Made by a program: the position numbers and the translations under genes. From assembly GCA_025454875.1 (NCBI GenBank), contig JALONP010000005.1, positions 1 to 64,000 on the forward strand: a stretch of 64,000 nt of DNA. Reading direction: 5' to 3'. The notes under the pieces are model-generated. The model was not told the DNA's origin, searched no databases, and saw nothing but the letters and a program-made list of their open reading frames with translations. The DNA comes from Bacteroidia bacterium (lineage in GTDB: Bacteria; Bacteroidota; Bacteroidia; UKL13-3). Positions 1 to 7,681 of the stretch are shown here, piece after piece (the first letter of the stretch is position 1; each line of letters begins with the position of its first letter).

Positions 1-99
1 GTTTCTGTGAATTTTGAATGCTTCATAATTGTCATTTAAAGTTAATCATTATTTATTTAATCAACTTTTAAATGGCTAACTTTCGGGGAAGCTTACATA

Positions 100-603
100 A
101 TGACTGTATACATGAATTTAGCTTTACTTTACGAGAAATGGGATAAAATAGATTTATCAATGAATGCAATCAATAAGGCAATTCTAATTAACCCATATTA
201 TTCGAACTCATACATTGCTCGAGGTGAAAGAAGACGCAAAATGGGACTATATAAAGAGGCGATTTCAGACTTTTCAATTGCAATTATGCTTGACTCAACT
301 AATAAAATATCATTTAATAATAGAGGGCTTTGCAAGTTTTATATTAAAGATTATGAAGAGGCTATTTTTGATTTCGAGAAGGCATTATCAATTAATTTAG
401 GAGAGTCATTTGTTGAAAATTTTGAAACAGATAAATATTCTTACAATAATATCGCAAATTCATATTTCGGACTAGGTAACATTAATAGAGCTTGTGAGTA
501 TTGGAGGTTAGCGCTCAACAAGGGATATCAATATAAAAGTGAATGGAAAGAATTGTACAATATAGATGATCCGAAGTTATTAATCGAAAAATATTGTAAA
601 TAG
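100..603 (+). CDS. TPR-repeat protein
   Basis: A 167-residue protein made almost wholly of tetratricopeptide repeats. Four can be traced: residues about 4-33 (NLALLYEKW to INP), 36-67 (YIARGERRRKMGLYKEA), 70-101 (FNNRGLCKFYIKDYEEA) and 115-145 (YNNIANSYFGLGNINRA). TPRs form helical scaffolds for protein-protein contacts, so the partner and role cannot be named. There is no signal peptide or membrane segment, so it is probably cytoplasmic. The frame is open back to a stop at 58-60 but has no earlier ATG. The first repeat begins almost at the initiator methionine, so an N-terminal part may have been lost or the protein may be a bare TPR unit. No partner gene lies next to it. Confidence 0.75.
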   Translation: MTVYMNLALLYEKWDKIDLSMNAINKAILINPYYSNSYIARGERRRKMGLYKEAISDFSIAIMLDSTNKISFNNRGLCKFYIKDYEEAIFDFEKALSINLGESFVENFETDKYSYNNIANSYFGLGNINRACEYWRLALNKGYQYKSEWKELYNIDDPKLLIEKYCK

Positions 604-669
604 TATTAATTAGAGGTTATATAAATCCAAGTAAGCTATAAATCATATACGAACATTTACCCTCTAAAA

Positions 670-842
670 TCAACTCCATTCATTGCGTAACTTTTTCTGA
701 ATTTTTAATCCATCCAAACGTAATTTAAGCTTACCAAAATGGCGTATAAGTTTATTCGACTGGAGTTCCTCTTTGTTCCTAATGCCAAGTTAATAGCTTC
801 TTTTACTTCGGCTTGAGTTGGATTTTTAAGGAAAATTTTCAT
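670..842 (-). pseudogene. Small frameshifted gene, possible antitoxin-like remnant
   Basis: On the minus strand an ATG at 842 opens MKIFLKNPTQAEVKEAINLA and stays in frame to about 775. A one-base change of frame in the AAAG run near 771-777 then joins it to a second open stretch (EELQSNKLIRHFGKLKLRL, then GLKIQKKLRNEWS) ending at TGA 672-670. Both halves are charged, helical and protein-like. Without the shift the frame gives an unconvincing 45-residue tail. Restoring one A would give a protein of about 57 residues. The size and composition recall small antitoxins, but I do not recognise the family. No toxin gene adjoins it. A sequencing error cannot be excluded. Confidence 0.45.
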
Positions 843-929
843 ATCCAAATATGAAAAAAAATTATAACTTTTCATTCTATGTAAAAACTAAAAGCATTTG
901 ACTTCTGCATCGTTTCACAAATCAAAAGC

Positions 930-963
930 AAAAAAAATCCCCGCTGCAAGCAACGAGGATTTT
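930..963 (-). terminator. Rho-independent terminator after etfA
   Basis: Read on the minus strand, a stem of about 12 pairs (AAATCCTCGTTG with CAGCGGGGATTT, including two G-U pairs) and a CTTG loop runs straight into a run of eight T. It lies 21 bases past the etfA stop, so it ends the etfB-etfA transcript. Confidence 0.85.
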
Positions 964-983
964 ACATTGTTGTATGTTGTTCG

Positions 984-1961
984 TTAGTGCGAAGCTGCTT
1001 TTAACTTTTTAGCCGCTTCAATAATTTTTGGCATTACCTCAAATGCATCGCCTACAATTCCATAATCAGCGGCCTTAAAAAAAGGTGCTTCAGGATCTTT
1101 ATTAATAGCAACAATTACTTTACTTGAGCTTACGCCTGCAAGGTGTTGAATGGCACCGCTAATTCCAACTGCAATATATAGGTTGGGTTTAATGGTAATA
1201 CCAGTTTGCCCAACGTGTTCTGAATGCGGTCTCCAATGCATATCACTCACCGGCTTTGAGCAAGCAGTTGCTGCACCCAATGTATTCGCAAGGTCTTCAA
1301 TCAATCCCCAATTCTCCGGACCCTTTAATCCACGTCCGCCACTTACAACGACCTCTGCTTCTGTTAATGGAATTTGTCCGGTTGCTCTCGAAATTTCTAT
1401 TGACTGTGTAACAGCATCACCAGCGGTTAAACCACCATCGTGAGCTACAACAGAAGGTGTTTTGGTGTTCTCAACTAAGTCAAATGTATTGGGAGTAATG
1501 GCCAAAACTTTCACCGCTGTTTTCATATCCACATCAGCAAAAGCTTTTCCGCTAAACACGCCTCTGCGTACTTTGAAGCCTGCAGTTGTATCAGGATACG
1601 AAATTACACCACTGGCAATACCAGCTTTTAATTTGGCAGCTACTCTTGGCGCCATTGCTTTACCACTGTAGGTATTTGATATTACCACCACACTTGCGTT
1701 TTCGGCAGCAGCAACAGTTGCCATTGCTTTGGCATAAGCCTCAGGAATAAATGTTGCAACTTGTTCGCCTTTGATGGTTACAATTTTTTCGGCACCATAT
1801 TTTGCAAGTTCAGCAACCTTAGCATCATCAACATTACCAATAGAAACAGCAACGCAACTTGTTCCGGTGTGTTGAGCTACTTTGCTTCCGTAAGCTACTG
1901 CTTCGTAAGTCGATTTTTTAAAGTTACCATCAATGCTTTCTGCGAATATTATTATGCTCAT
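984..1961 (-). CDS. etfA: Electron transfer flavoprotein subunit alpha
   Basis: EtfA is the FAD-carrying subunit of the soluble electron-transfer flavoprotein, which passes electrons from acyl-CoA and related dehydrogenases to the membrane quinone pool. The 325 residues have the family's usual length and layout: an N-terminal alpha/beta domain (1 to about 190) and a C-terminal FAD domain. The FAD domain begins at GGRGLKGPENW (about 207) and includes SEHVGQTG, GISGAIQHLAG and the closing ADYGIVGD. The gene follows etfB by 33 bases on the same strand and is closed by the hairpin at 930-963, so the two form an operon. No dehydrogenase or ETF-quinone oxidoreductase gene is close by, so the electron donor is unknown. 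Confidence 0.95.
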   Translation of the reverse strand: MSIIIFAESIDGNFKKSTYEAVAYGSKVAQHTGTSCVAVSIGNVDDAKVAELAKYGAEKIVTIKGEQVATFIPEAYAKAMATVAAAENASVVVISNTYSGKAMAPRVAAKLKAGIASGVISYPDTTAGFKVRRGVFSGKAFADVDMKTAVKVLAITPNTFDLVENTKTPSVVAHDGGLTAGDAVTQSIEISRATGQIPLTEAEVVVSGGRGLKGPENWGLIEDLANTLGAATACSKPVSDMHWRPHSEHVGQTGITIKPNLYIAVGISGAIQHLAGVSSSKVIVAINKDPEAPFFKAADYGIVGDAFEVMPKIIEAAKKLKAASH

Positions 1962-1994
1962 ATTATAAAGTTATTAGGCAATTAAGTTATTGGG

Positions 1995-2732
1995 TTATAT
2001 AATTTTTGCTTCGTTGTGTAACAAGTCAATCAATTGTTCAGCTTGGTCGGCAGGAATTAATTTTACCCCACCTTTAGGAGCCGGTAATTCAAATGCTACC
2101 GTTGCTGAAGTTGCTTCAACAGAAGCAGGTTCTACTACTTTTAACGGCTTTGTACGTGCAGCCATAATTCCACGCATGTTTGGAATGCGAGGTTCTGTTA
2201 ATTCTTTTTGTGCACTTGCAACCAAAGGCAATTTGCAGCTCACTTTTTCACGGCCACCATCAATATCACGTTCCATAGTTGCCACTCCATTTTCTACTTC
2301 AATACTGGTAATCACATTTACCGAAGGCATACCTAACATTTCACCCAACAAACCTGCTACTTGCCCACCATTGTAATCAATGGACTCACGACCTGTTAAA
2401 ATCAAATCAAACGATTCACTTTTGGCATATGTTGCAATTTGTTCCGCAACAAAATAGGCATCTGTAGGTTCGGCATTAATACGCACAGCATCAGTTGCAC
2501 CAATGGCCAACGCTTTGCGAATACTTGCTTCCGTATCGGCCAATCCAACGGTAACAGTGGTAACGGTGCCACCTTGCTTTTCGGTTATTTCCAATGCACG
2601 TGTTAATGCCAATTCATCATATGGATTAATAATGAACTGAACACCTGTAGTATTAAACTTCGTGTTGTTATCGGTAAAAGTTACCTTTGTGGTTGTGTCG
2701 GGCACATTGCTTACGCAAACTAATATCTTCAT
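1995..2732 (-). CDS. etfB: Electron transfer flavoprotein subunit beta
   Basis: EtfB is the AMP-binding partner of EtfA; together they form the heterodimeric electron carrier used in fatty-acid and amino-acid oxidation. The 245 residues start with the typical MKILVCVSNVPDT and contain TGRESIDYNGGQV. The ETF-beta signature around 165-195 is also present (MERDIDGGREKVSCKLP, then PRIPN). It is the first gene of the etfB-etfA pair. A TACTTTTG box 26 bases upstream is a fair -7 element. It is transcribed away from the small TPR gene at 2788. Nothing in it points to the Fix or bifurcating subtypes. Confidence 0.95.
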   Translation of the reverse strand: MKILVCVSNVPDTTTKVTFTDNNTKFNTTGVQFIINPYDELALTRALEITEKQGGTVTTVTVGLADTEASIRKALAIGATDAVRINAEPTDAYFVAEQIATYAKSESFDLILTGRESIDYNGGQVAGLLGEMLGMPSVNVITSIEVENGVATMERDIDGGREKVSCKLPLVASAQKELTEPRIPNMRGIMAARTKPLKVVEPASVEATSATVAFELPAPKGGVKLIPADQAEQLIDLLHNEAKII

Positions 2733-2757
2733 ACTCTTGCTTCGTTAAAAAGGGAGA

Positions 2758-2765
2758 CAAAAGTA
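2758..2765 (-). promoter_or_regulatory. Candidate -7 box for etfB-etfA
   Basis: TACTTTTG on the minus strand matches the Bacteroidota sigma -7 consensus TAnnTTTG exactly. The expected -33 TTG is not clear: a T-rich TTTTTC lies 17 bases further up. The site lies in the 55-base divergent spacer, 26 bases before the etfB ATG. Confidence 0.45.
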
Positions 2766-2787
2766 GCCAAATTTTGTTTTTAGAAAA

Positions 2788-3102
2788 ATGTCAAATTCTC
2801 GATTCACCAAACTGCTCGAAATGCTTGAACAACAGCCCAATGATTTATTTTTACAATATGCATTGGCTATGGAATACCTAAGTTTACAAGAGTTTACCAA
2901 GGCTCAAGCGTTGTTTACCAATATTATTAAGTCCGATGAACATTATGTAGCCGCGTATTACCAATTGGGATTATTGCTTAAAGATACCAATGAGCCTGAA
3001 GCCGTTCGTTTTTTCGAAAAAGGATTATCCGAGGCACAACAAAAAGGTGACCGCAAAACGGTGAACGAATTCCGGACCGCGTTAGACGAATTGCTTTATT
3101 AA
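2788..3102 (+). CDS. Small TPR-repeat protein
   Basis: A 104-residue protein with about two and a half tetratricopeptide repeats: FLQYALAMEYLSLQEFTKA at about 21-39, AAYYQLGLLLKDTNEPEA at about 55-72, and a final helix EFRTALDELL. It has no signal peptide. Small soluble TPR proteins of this form are common in Bacteroidota, and I know no assigned function. It starts 55 bases from divergent etfB. Its 3' end abuts the GC-rich repeat at 3112 and faces the dnaB 3' end. Confidence 0.75.
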   Translation: MSNSRFTKLLEMLEQQPNDLFLQYALAMEYLSLQEFTKAQALFTNIIKSDEHYVAAYYQLGLLLKDTNEPEAVRFFEKGLSEAQQKGDRKTVNEFRTALDELLY

Positions 3103-3111
3103 GTTGGTATG

Positions 3112-3236
3112 ATAATGGGCGTGCCGCTCGCTTCGTTCCTCGCTCGCGGCCGGGCTTTCGCTGCTAGTCCTCATGTCATGTTTGCTATCGCAACATGGCC
3201 ATTGCGGGCTATTCGCATCAATCCCTCACGCGGTTT
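3112..3236. repeat. GC-rich intergenic repeat-like element
   Basis: About 125 bases much richer in G and C than the surroundings, sitting between the converging 3' ends of the small TPR gene and dnaB. It contains CGCTCGCTTCGTTCCTCGCT, a hairpin at 3177-3197 (CATGTT...AACATG with an inner GC pair step and a TATC loop) and ends in ATCCCTCACGCGG. From memory, similar GC-rich elements are scattered in many Bacteroidota genomes. Only this copy is in the window, so repetition in this genome is inferred. No credible protein is encoded. Confidence 0.5.
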
Positions 3237-3247
3237 GCAACCTTTTA

Positions 3248-4774
3248 TTAAAACGGAGCCTGAAACACATCATCATCATCGTGGTTCATATCATTTAGTT
3301 TTGAGCTAAATGTAATGGTACCTGGATTATCGGTTAAAATAGATGTGTCCGATTGGTATTCAAATTCTGTAAGGTCTTGAAACTTGGTGAACTCATGCAC
3401 AAAACGAACCCTTACATTATCAAGCGCACCATTACGGTGTTTGGCTATATGTAATTCAGCAATTCCATGTGTTGAACTGCCATCTTCAAATTCGTTTATT
3501 TTATAATACTCAGGACGGTAAATAAACATTACCATATCCGCATCTTGCTCGATAGATCCCGACTCACGTAAATCAGACAACATCGGGATGCTTGATACAC
3601 CACGTTTTTCGGAAGCACGGCTCAACTGTGCCAATGCAATCACGGGTACATCTAGTTCTTTTGCAAGTGCTTTTAAAGAGCGTGAAATATAACTTACCTC
3701 TTGTTCGCGGTTTCCATTTTTGTTGTTTGCATCATCACCACGCATCAACTGCAAATAATCAATAATGATCATTTCAATATTGTGCTGTTCTTTAAGCCTG
3801 CGGCATTTACTCCTGAGTTCAAAAATAGAGAGGGCAGGAGTATCATCAATAAAAATTGGCGCCTCATTTAATCGGGCAATTTTGGTGTTCAGTTGCTGCC
3901 ACTCGTGCTCAGCTAGCGTACCTTTTTTTAATTTTTCACCAGTAATCTCTGCTTCTCCGCTAATCATACGGGTAACCAATTGCCTGCTGCTCATCTCCAA
4001 CGAAAAAATGGCAATTGCACGTGGTGTATCTGAATTGAGTGATGCGTTGCGTGCAATGGAAAGTACCATAGCTGTTTTACCCATACCTGGGCGAGCAGCC
4101 AAAATGATTAAATCTGATTTTTGGAAACCAGATGTAATACGGTCTAAACGGCTAAAGCCAGAAGGTATTCCGGTAAGTCCGCCTTCTTTGCCTTTAAGTG
4201 CTTCAATTTCGCGAATAGCTTCCTTGATTACATAATTCATTTGTTTGTAATCACGTTTGATATTCCCTTGCGATACTTCAAACAGCTTTCGCTCCGCACT
4301 GTCGAGCAACTCAAATGCATCGCTGCTCTCTTCAAAGGATTCTTGTTGTATCTCCGTTGAAATGCGAATCAATTCACGCTGAATGAATTTCTGGGCAATG
4401 ATGCGCGCATGGTACTCAATATTGGCCGCAGAAGCCACCCTATTGGTAAGTGAAGTGATATAGTAAGCACCACCAACAATATCCAATTGGCCCTTTTTGC
4501 GCAAGTCGGCTGTTACTGTTAAAATGTCGATGGGTTCAGCTCGGCTAAATAAATCTTTAATGCTTTGGAAAATGGTGATATGAGCATCCTTGTAGAAGCT
4601 CTCAGGTTTTAACACATCGGCCACAACCGTAATCGCATTTTTATCCAACATAAGGGCACCCAAAACTGCTTCTTCTAAGTCTACTGCTTGAGGCGGAACT
4701 TTTCCAGTTTCGAGTATGTTTTTTAAGTCGATATTGCGGGTTGTTTTACGTTTATTAGATATGTTTTCGGCCAT
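3248..4774 (-). CDS. dnaB: Replicative DNA helicase DnaB
   Basis: DnaB is the hexameric 5'-3' helicase that unwinds DNA at the replication fork and recruits primase. The 508 residues show the N-terminal collar domain (PQAVDLEEAVLGALMLDK, about 28-45) and the RecA-like motor domain. Walker A (ARPGMGKTA) lies near 225-232, Walker B (IIIDYLQLMRG) near 335-343, and SDLRESGSIEQDADMVMF holds the downstream helicase motifs. The tail is short and acidic (HDDDDVFQAPF). Length is normal and there is no intein. It stands alone; a TACATTTG box 39 bases upstream probably drives it. Its 3' end borders the GC-rich repeat. Confidence 0.96.
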   Translation of the reverse strand: MAENISNKRKTTRNIDLKNILETGKVPPQAVDLEEAVLGALMLDKNAITVVADVLKPESFYKDAHITIFQSIKDLFSRAEPIDILTVTADLRKKGQLDIVGGAYYITSLTNRVASAANIEYHARIIAQKFIQRELIRISTEIQQESFEESSDAFELLDSAERKLFEVSQGNIKRDYKQMNYVIKEAIREIEALKGKEGGLTGIPSGFSRLDRITSGFQKSDLIILAARPGMGKTAMVLSIARNASLNSDTPRAIAIFSLEMSSRQLVTRMISGEAEITGEKLKKGTLAEHEWQQLNTKIARLNEAPIFIDDTPALSIFELRSKCRRLKEQHNIEMIIIDYLQLMRGDDANNKNGNREQEVSYISRSLKALAKELDVPVIALAQLSRASEKRGVSSIPMLSDLRESGSIEQDADMVMFIYRPEYYKINEFEDGSSTHGIAELHIAKHRNGALDNVRVRFVHEFTKFQDLTEFEYQSDTSILTDNPGTITFSSKLNDMNHDDDDVFQAPF

Positions 4775-5296
4775 TTTACTTTTTCCTCTCTTACCTATGG
4801 TTTAGGTAATGCCAAATGTAGTCTACAGGGTTGTATCGAAAAAGATAAATACCCATTTTGTGGAGTTATACACACCATTATTCATTGCTGTTTGTTTAAT
4901 GTGTACTACTCTTGCTTGACATTGTTAATCGCTTCTGCCTCAATGTTTATTTATGCACATTTATGCCAATTGGTGCTTTGGATTTTTTTGTTTTATTTAT
5001 ACAAACATCCTGATTATCATCCACCGTTTTTTCGTGCCTTAATAATTTTTTAACACGCTTTGTGGGATAAACGTTTTTGACTTGCTAATTGATTGATACT
5101 GAACAAAGGCTTATTTAACTACCAAACAATCAGCGTATTTAACAATTTGCTTACATAAGCAGTTGATGCCGAGTTAACTTAGTACATGCTTTTATGCAAT
5201 TGTAACCTAGGCATGCTGTAAGGTGGAAAATGCGTTAAAAGATAACCTGTTGGTAACGTAATTTAGGGCAAAAAAAACGCATATTTGCACCGATAC
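4775..5296. other. Long divergent intergenic region
   Basis: This 522-base AT-rich spacer separates dnaB (minus) from the T9SS gene at 5297 (plus). I see no protein-like frame, tRNA or stable hairpin in it. The dnaB side has a clear -7 box (4813-4820). On the plus side CATATTTG at 5280-5287 is near the -7 consensus, but its nearest TTG (5250) is too far upstream to be convincing. Confidence 0.5.
4813..4820 (-). promoter_or_regulatory. Candidate -7 box for dnaB
   Basis: On the minus strand TACATTTG is a full match to TAnnTTTG and lies 39 bases before the dnaB ATG. The -33 region is only T-rich (TTTTTC, 18 bases up) and has no clear TTTG. Confidence 0.45.
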
Positions 5297-7405
5297 ATGA
5301 TAAGGTTAGTACACGCTTTCGTTTGGGTTTATTTGGCTTGCACAGCATCAACTGTTTGGGCACAAACCTTTCAACAAAAATCAACTGATGTTGGCAGAAT
5401 CAAGTTAACATTAAGCAATGTGGGCACCATAGGTAGGCCCAATGTAAGAAGCAATGTTCAGGGAGCGCCTTCAATGGCTTACCCACAAAAAGGGTTGGAG
5501 CATTTGTTTGAGTCTGGTTTTTGGATTGGTGCGGTGGTCAATGGCCAAGTTCGGGTATCTACCAGTGCGTTCGATGCTTCGGCCGGATACTCAACCGGTG
5601 GCTCAGGCTTCGAATTTACCGCTGCAGGCACAACGCAAGAGCGCTCTTCATTAACCCGTAGTCCTGTTTATTCAGCTTCGGCAGTTTCGCACCAAGATTT
5701 TGTGTTTCAATTAACTGATTCCAATACCATTGTGCCAGGAACTTCACAGCCCATTAGCGATCATGTGAATCCATTGTATGCAAAAGTGCGCCTCGAAACG
5801 TATGCTTGGAACTTTTCATTTGCCGATTATTTTGTGATTTGCAATTATGAAATCACCAACACATCTGATACTCGTTGGGATTCTGTTTTTGTGGGTCAGT
5901 GGGCCGATTTGGTGGTACGCAATGTGAATGTAACACGCGATGCTGGAACTGCTTTTTTCAATAAGGGCCGAAATGGAATTGACACCAAATACAAATCCAT
6001 TTACGCATGGTTGGGTGATGGATTGGCTGATGATGCCAACTTTATTCAATCATACGGAGCCATGCAGTTTTTAGGAATGGATTGGCGCGGGTTGTTCTTT
6101 AATCCCGATAAACCCGATACTTTTTTAAGTTTAGGATACAACGCACCTCAGGTGCATTACAATTTTTGGAACTTTACCAGCATCACTCCTGAATTTACCA
6201 AACCCGCTGACGATTTAGGAAGGTATGTACGCATGGCTGCCGGAAATGATTCGGCTGATGTGTATGGTTCGGGTGGTCCCGTAAATGGCTCTCCCGCAAA
6301 CTGGTTGCAATTAATTTCGGCAGGTCCTTTGCGCAGTGTTGAACCAGGTGAAACCTTTAATTATGCGGTGGCTTATGTTTGCTCACGCAAAGTAACCAGG
6401 CCACAATCAGGTTCCAATATTTTGTCAACTCCCGAGTCGAGGGCCGAACAAACAGAACATTTCGCTCGAGTACGCTCAACCTATGTTGGCGAAGATGTGA
6501 ACGAAGATGGCAAGTATGATCCTGCATTGGATTTAAATGGCAATGGCAAATTGGATCGGTTCATTTTACCTGAGCCACCATCCATTCCCAATATGAAAAT
6601 CATTCCATCCGAAAACAAAGTAGATATCTATTGGGATGCAACGGCAGTTGAGTCAATCGACCCTATTACACGCAACAAAGATTTTGAAGGGTTTAGGTTG
6701 TACCGCACCAATATTGGTGACGATTTGGACCAGAACCTAGCAGAAGACAACCAATTAATTGCACAATGGGATTCGGTTGGCAATGATGTGGGCATTAACA
6801 ATGGATTTGAGGCCGTGGCATTGGCTGAGCCAATGCGGTTTGAAGATGATACCGTAAGCTACCGTTTCAAATATTCGATGCCCAATTTGTTAAATGGCTG
6901 GCAGTATCAATTTACTGTAACTGCTTTTGATAAAGGCAATAAATTGCTCAATATAGGTTCACTCGAGTCGTCTTTTTCAGCTAATGAGTACCGCGTCTTT
7001 GCCGGAGCTACTCCACAAGCAATTGAAAAAAATGCAAAGCCTAAGATTGGTGTATACCCAAATCCATACCGCACAACTGCTGCATGGGACGGAGTGACCT
7101 CACGCACACAAAAAATCTATTTTTATAATTTACCTGCACTTTGTGATATTGCTATTTACACCAGCAATGGCGATTTGGTAGCCAACCTTGCACATAACTC
7201 AGCAACGTACAGAGGAGAAGATGCCAAATGGTTCGAAACATTTGGATCGGCTGATGCCAACCGCATGGTGTTTTCGGGCGGTGAGCATGCCTGGGATTTG
7301 CTAAGCAACTCCAAAACAACGCTTGCCGCTGGAGTGTATTTATTTACCGTAACCGATAAAAAAACAGGTAATGTGGAGGTAGGTAAATTCGCAATTATGA
7401 AGTAA
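5297..7405 (+). CDS. Exported protein with T9SS C-terminal sorting domain
   Basis: A 702-residue secreted protein. The start at ATG 5297 gives a clean signal peptide (MIRLVHAFVWVYLACTASTV, cut near WAQ); the TTG four codons earlier is less likely. The middle is beta-rich. At about 400-420 lies an Asp-rich calcium-binding-like stretch (DVNEDGKYD and DLNGNGKLD) resembling dockerin loops. A fibronectin-like part follows (FEGFRLYRT, WQYQFTVTAFD). The last 115 residues start at VYPNPYR and end GVYLFTVTDKKTGNVEVGKF, the form of a type IX secretion sorting/FlgD-like domain. It is probably released or anchored on the surface; substrate unknown. The next gene is also a T9SS cargo. Confidence 0.8.
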   Translation: MIRLVHAFVWVYLACTASTVWAQTFQQKSTDVGRIKLTLSNVGTIGRPNVRSNVQGAPSMAYPQKGLEHLFESGFWIGAVVNGQVRVSTSAFDASAGYSTGGSGFEFTAAGTTQERSSLTRSPVYSASAVSHQDFVFQLTDSNTIVPGTSQPISDHVNPLYAKVRLETYAWNFSFADYFVICNYEITNTSDTRWDSVFVGQWADLVVRNVNVTRDAGTAFFNKGRNGIDTKYKSIYAWLGDGLADDANFIQSYGAMQFLGMDWRGLFFNPDKPDTFLSLGYNAPQVHYNFWNFTSITPEFTKPADDLGRYVRMAAGNDSADVYGSGGPVNGSPANWLQLISAGPLRSVEPGETFNYAVAYVCSRKVTRPQSGSNILSTPESRAEQTEHFARVRSTYVGEDVNEDGKYDPALDLNGNGKLDRFILPEPPSIPNMKIIPSENKVDIYWDATAVESIDPITRNKDFEGFRLYRTNIGDDLDQNLAEDNQLIAQWDSVGNDVGINNGFEAVALAEPMRFEDDTVSYRFKYSMPNLLNGWQYQFTVTAFDKGNKLLNIGSLESSFSANEYRVFAGATPQAIEKNAKPKIGVYPNPYRTTAAWDGVTSRTQKIYFYNLPALCDIAIYTSNGDLVANLAHNSATYRGEDAKWFETFGSADANRMVFSGGEHAWDLLSNSKTTLAAGVYLFTVTDKKTGNVEVGKFAIMK

Positions 7406-7420
7406 TGTGGTGATTTGATG

Positions 7421-7480
7421 ATGAGATAATGAGATAATGAAACGAAATGCGAAGGAATGTTTAAGAATGTAAAAGAATGT
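7421..7480 (+). repeat. Short tandem repeats (8-mer and 10-mer)
   Basis: Just past the stop of the T9SS gene come two copies of an 8-mer (GAGATAAT, 7423-7438). Three copies of a 10-base unit ending in RGAATGT follow at 7451-7480 (GAAGGAATGT, TTAAGAATGT, AAAAGAATGT). It is non-coding and forms no hairpin with a T-run, so it is not a standard terminator. Confidence 0.6.
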
Positions 7481-7599
7481 TTACGATAGTTAAGAAAGTG
7501 TGAGAAGTATTAAGGTTGAAAAGTTTACTGAAACGTATTAAATGTGTAATTTCGAATGGCAATTTCTTTTCTACCAAAAATAACCAGCAACTGTATTAA

Positions 7600-7676
7600 C
7601 TAATGACGAATAGCCAATGACCAATGACCAATGTCTAATGCCCAATGTCCAATAATGAATAACCAAAATCAAATAA
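7600..7676 (+). repeat. Heptanucleotide tandem repeat upstream of T9SS gene
   Basis: Eleven consecutive 7-base units in perfect phase. The core is CCAATGA, CCAATGA, CCAATGT, CTAATGC, CCAATGT, CCAATAA at 7614-7655, flanked by decayed units on both sides. It ends six bases before the ATG at 7682 and so lies in the leader of that gene. The frame of the gene happens to be open through the 3' part of the array. Copy-number change would alter the spacing between promoter and start. Confidence 0.75.
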
Positions 7677-7681
7677 TACAT

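Noticed and set aside
3109..3309. Plus-strand frame of 66 residues across the GC-rich repeat
   Set aside because: It crosses the repeat and runs into the antisense end of dnaB; its composition is not protein-like.
3248..4774. Intein or second domain in DnaB
   Set aside because: Length is the family norm and the ATPase motifs follow without interruption.
5250..5287. Promoter for the T9SS gene at 5297
   Set aside because: CATATTTG is only near the -7 consensus, the TTG lies too far upstream, and the start point would almost touch the ATG.
7421..7676. CRISPR-like array
   Set aside because: Repeat units are 7-10 bases with no spacers and no cas genes; they are simple tandem repeats.
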